64,000 bases of DNA from an uncultured Collinsella sp. (GTDB taxonomy: Bacteria; Actinomycetota; Coriobacteriia; Coriobacteriales; Coriobacteriaceae): assembly GCA_900759335.1 (NCBI GenBank), contig CAAEUX010000102.1:87608-151607 (forward strand). Reading direction: 5' to 3'. Both the position numbers and the translations under genes were made by a program. Positions within the stretch are counted from its first letter, which is position 1. Each line of letters starts with the position of its first letter. A model generated the notes under the pieces. That model did no database searches. It had not been told where the DNA came from and saw only the letters and a program-made list of their open reading frames with translations. Below, one piece after another: positions 63,994 to 64,000 of the stretch.

Positions 63994-64000
63994 CCACTTA

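Overview
The window is a high-GC, gene-dense piece of chromosome from an anaerobic member of the Actinomycetota, most likely class Coriobacteriia and probably Collinsella or a close relative. The reasons are the actinobacterial integration host factor (mihF) between pyrF and gmk, frequent GTG/TTG starts, AdhE and PPDK typical of a fermenter, and a housekeeping gene order shared with Gram-positive bacteria. The genus is inferred from overall protein character, not from a database match. I see no rRNA, tRNA, CRISPR array, prophage or intact insertion sequence.

Layout. (1) 1-3.8 kb: rplU(3' end)-rpmA-obgE-nadD-yqeK-rsfS, ribosome assembly and NAD synthesis, closed by a strong terminator shared with convergent dinB. 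(2) 5.1-7.8 kb: rpsP-khpA-rimM-trmD-lepB. (3) 7.8-14.9 kb: glyQS, then the regulator/enzyme pair ppsR and ppdK, a block lying between lepB and rplS. (4) 15-21.7 kb: rplS, rnhB, then yraN-yifB-dprA-trmFO-xerC. (5) 21.7-32 kb: rpsB-tsf and pyrH-frr-uppS-cdsA-dxr-rseP-ispG-proS (translation, undecaprenyl carrier, phospholipid, MEP isoprenoid pathway and an intramembrane protease). (6) 32.2-36.4 kb, minus strand: an APH-fold kinase, adhE, a transposase relic flanked by inverted repeats, and rpmB. (7) 36.7-44.8 kb: the pyrimidine operon pyrR-B-C-K-D-F, then mihF-gmk-rpoZ-thiI. (8) 45-49.5 kb: comEA-comEC-holA and rpsT. (9) 49.5-64 kb: lepA-dus-hemW, two tandem dnaJ-type genes, mtaB-phoH-ybeY-dgkA-era-recO, rpsO and pnp. 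The last bases carry a Shine-Dalgarno sequence for a gene starting just outside.

Most of the window is ordinary core genome. The points that stand out are: a DnaJ paralogue (53.7-54.8 kb) whose C-terminal half is replaced by membrane segments, sitting where hrcA-grpE-dnaK lie in many Gram-positives; a site-2 protease (RseP) with an insert of about 110 residues that looks like a winged helix; a 245-bp element with perfect 25-bp terminal inverted repeats around a frameshifted fragment of a Y1/REP-associated transposase; a roughly 110-bp palindrome that supplies the stop codon of ppsR, with a diverged half copy at the end of rsfS; helically phased repeats upstream of ppdK; a palindrome upstream of adhE; and an xerC reading frame with no ordinary start codon for its expected N-terminus.

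The genes fit a transformable, fermentative anaerobe. PpsR controls PPDK at the pyruvate/PEP node and AdhE disposes of reducing equivalents as ethanol. De novo UMP synthesis sits in one operon under PyrR. DNA-uptake genes (comEA, comEC, dprA, a ComM-like yifB) are present at two loci.
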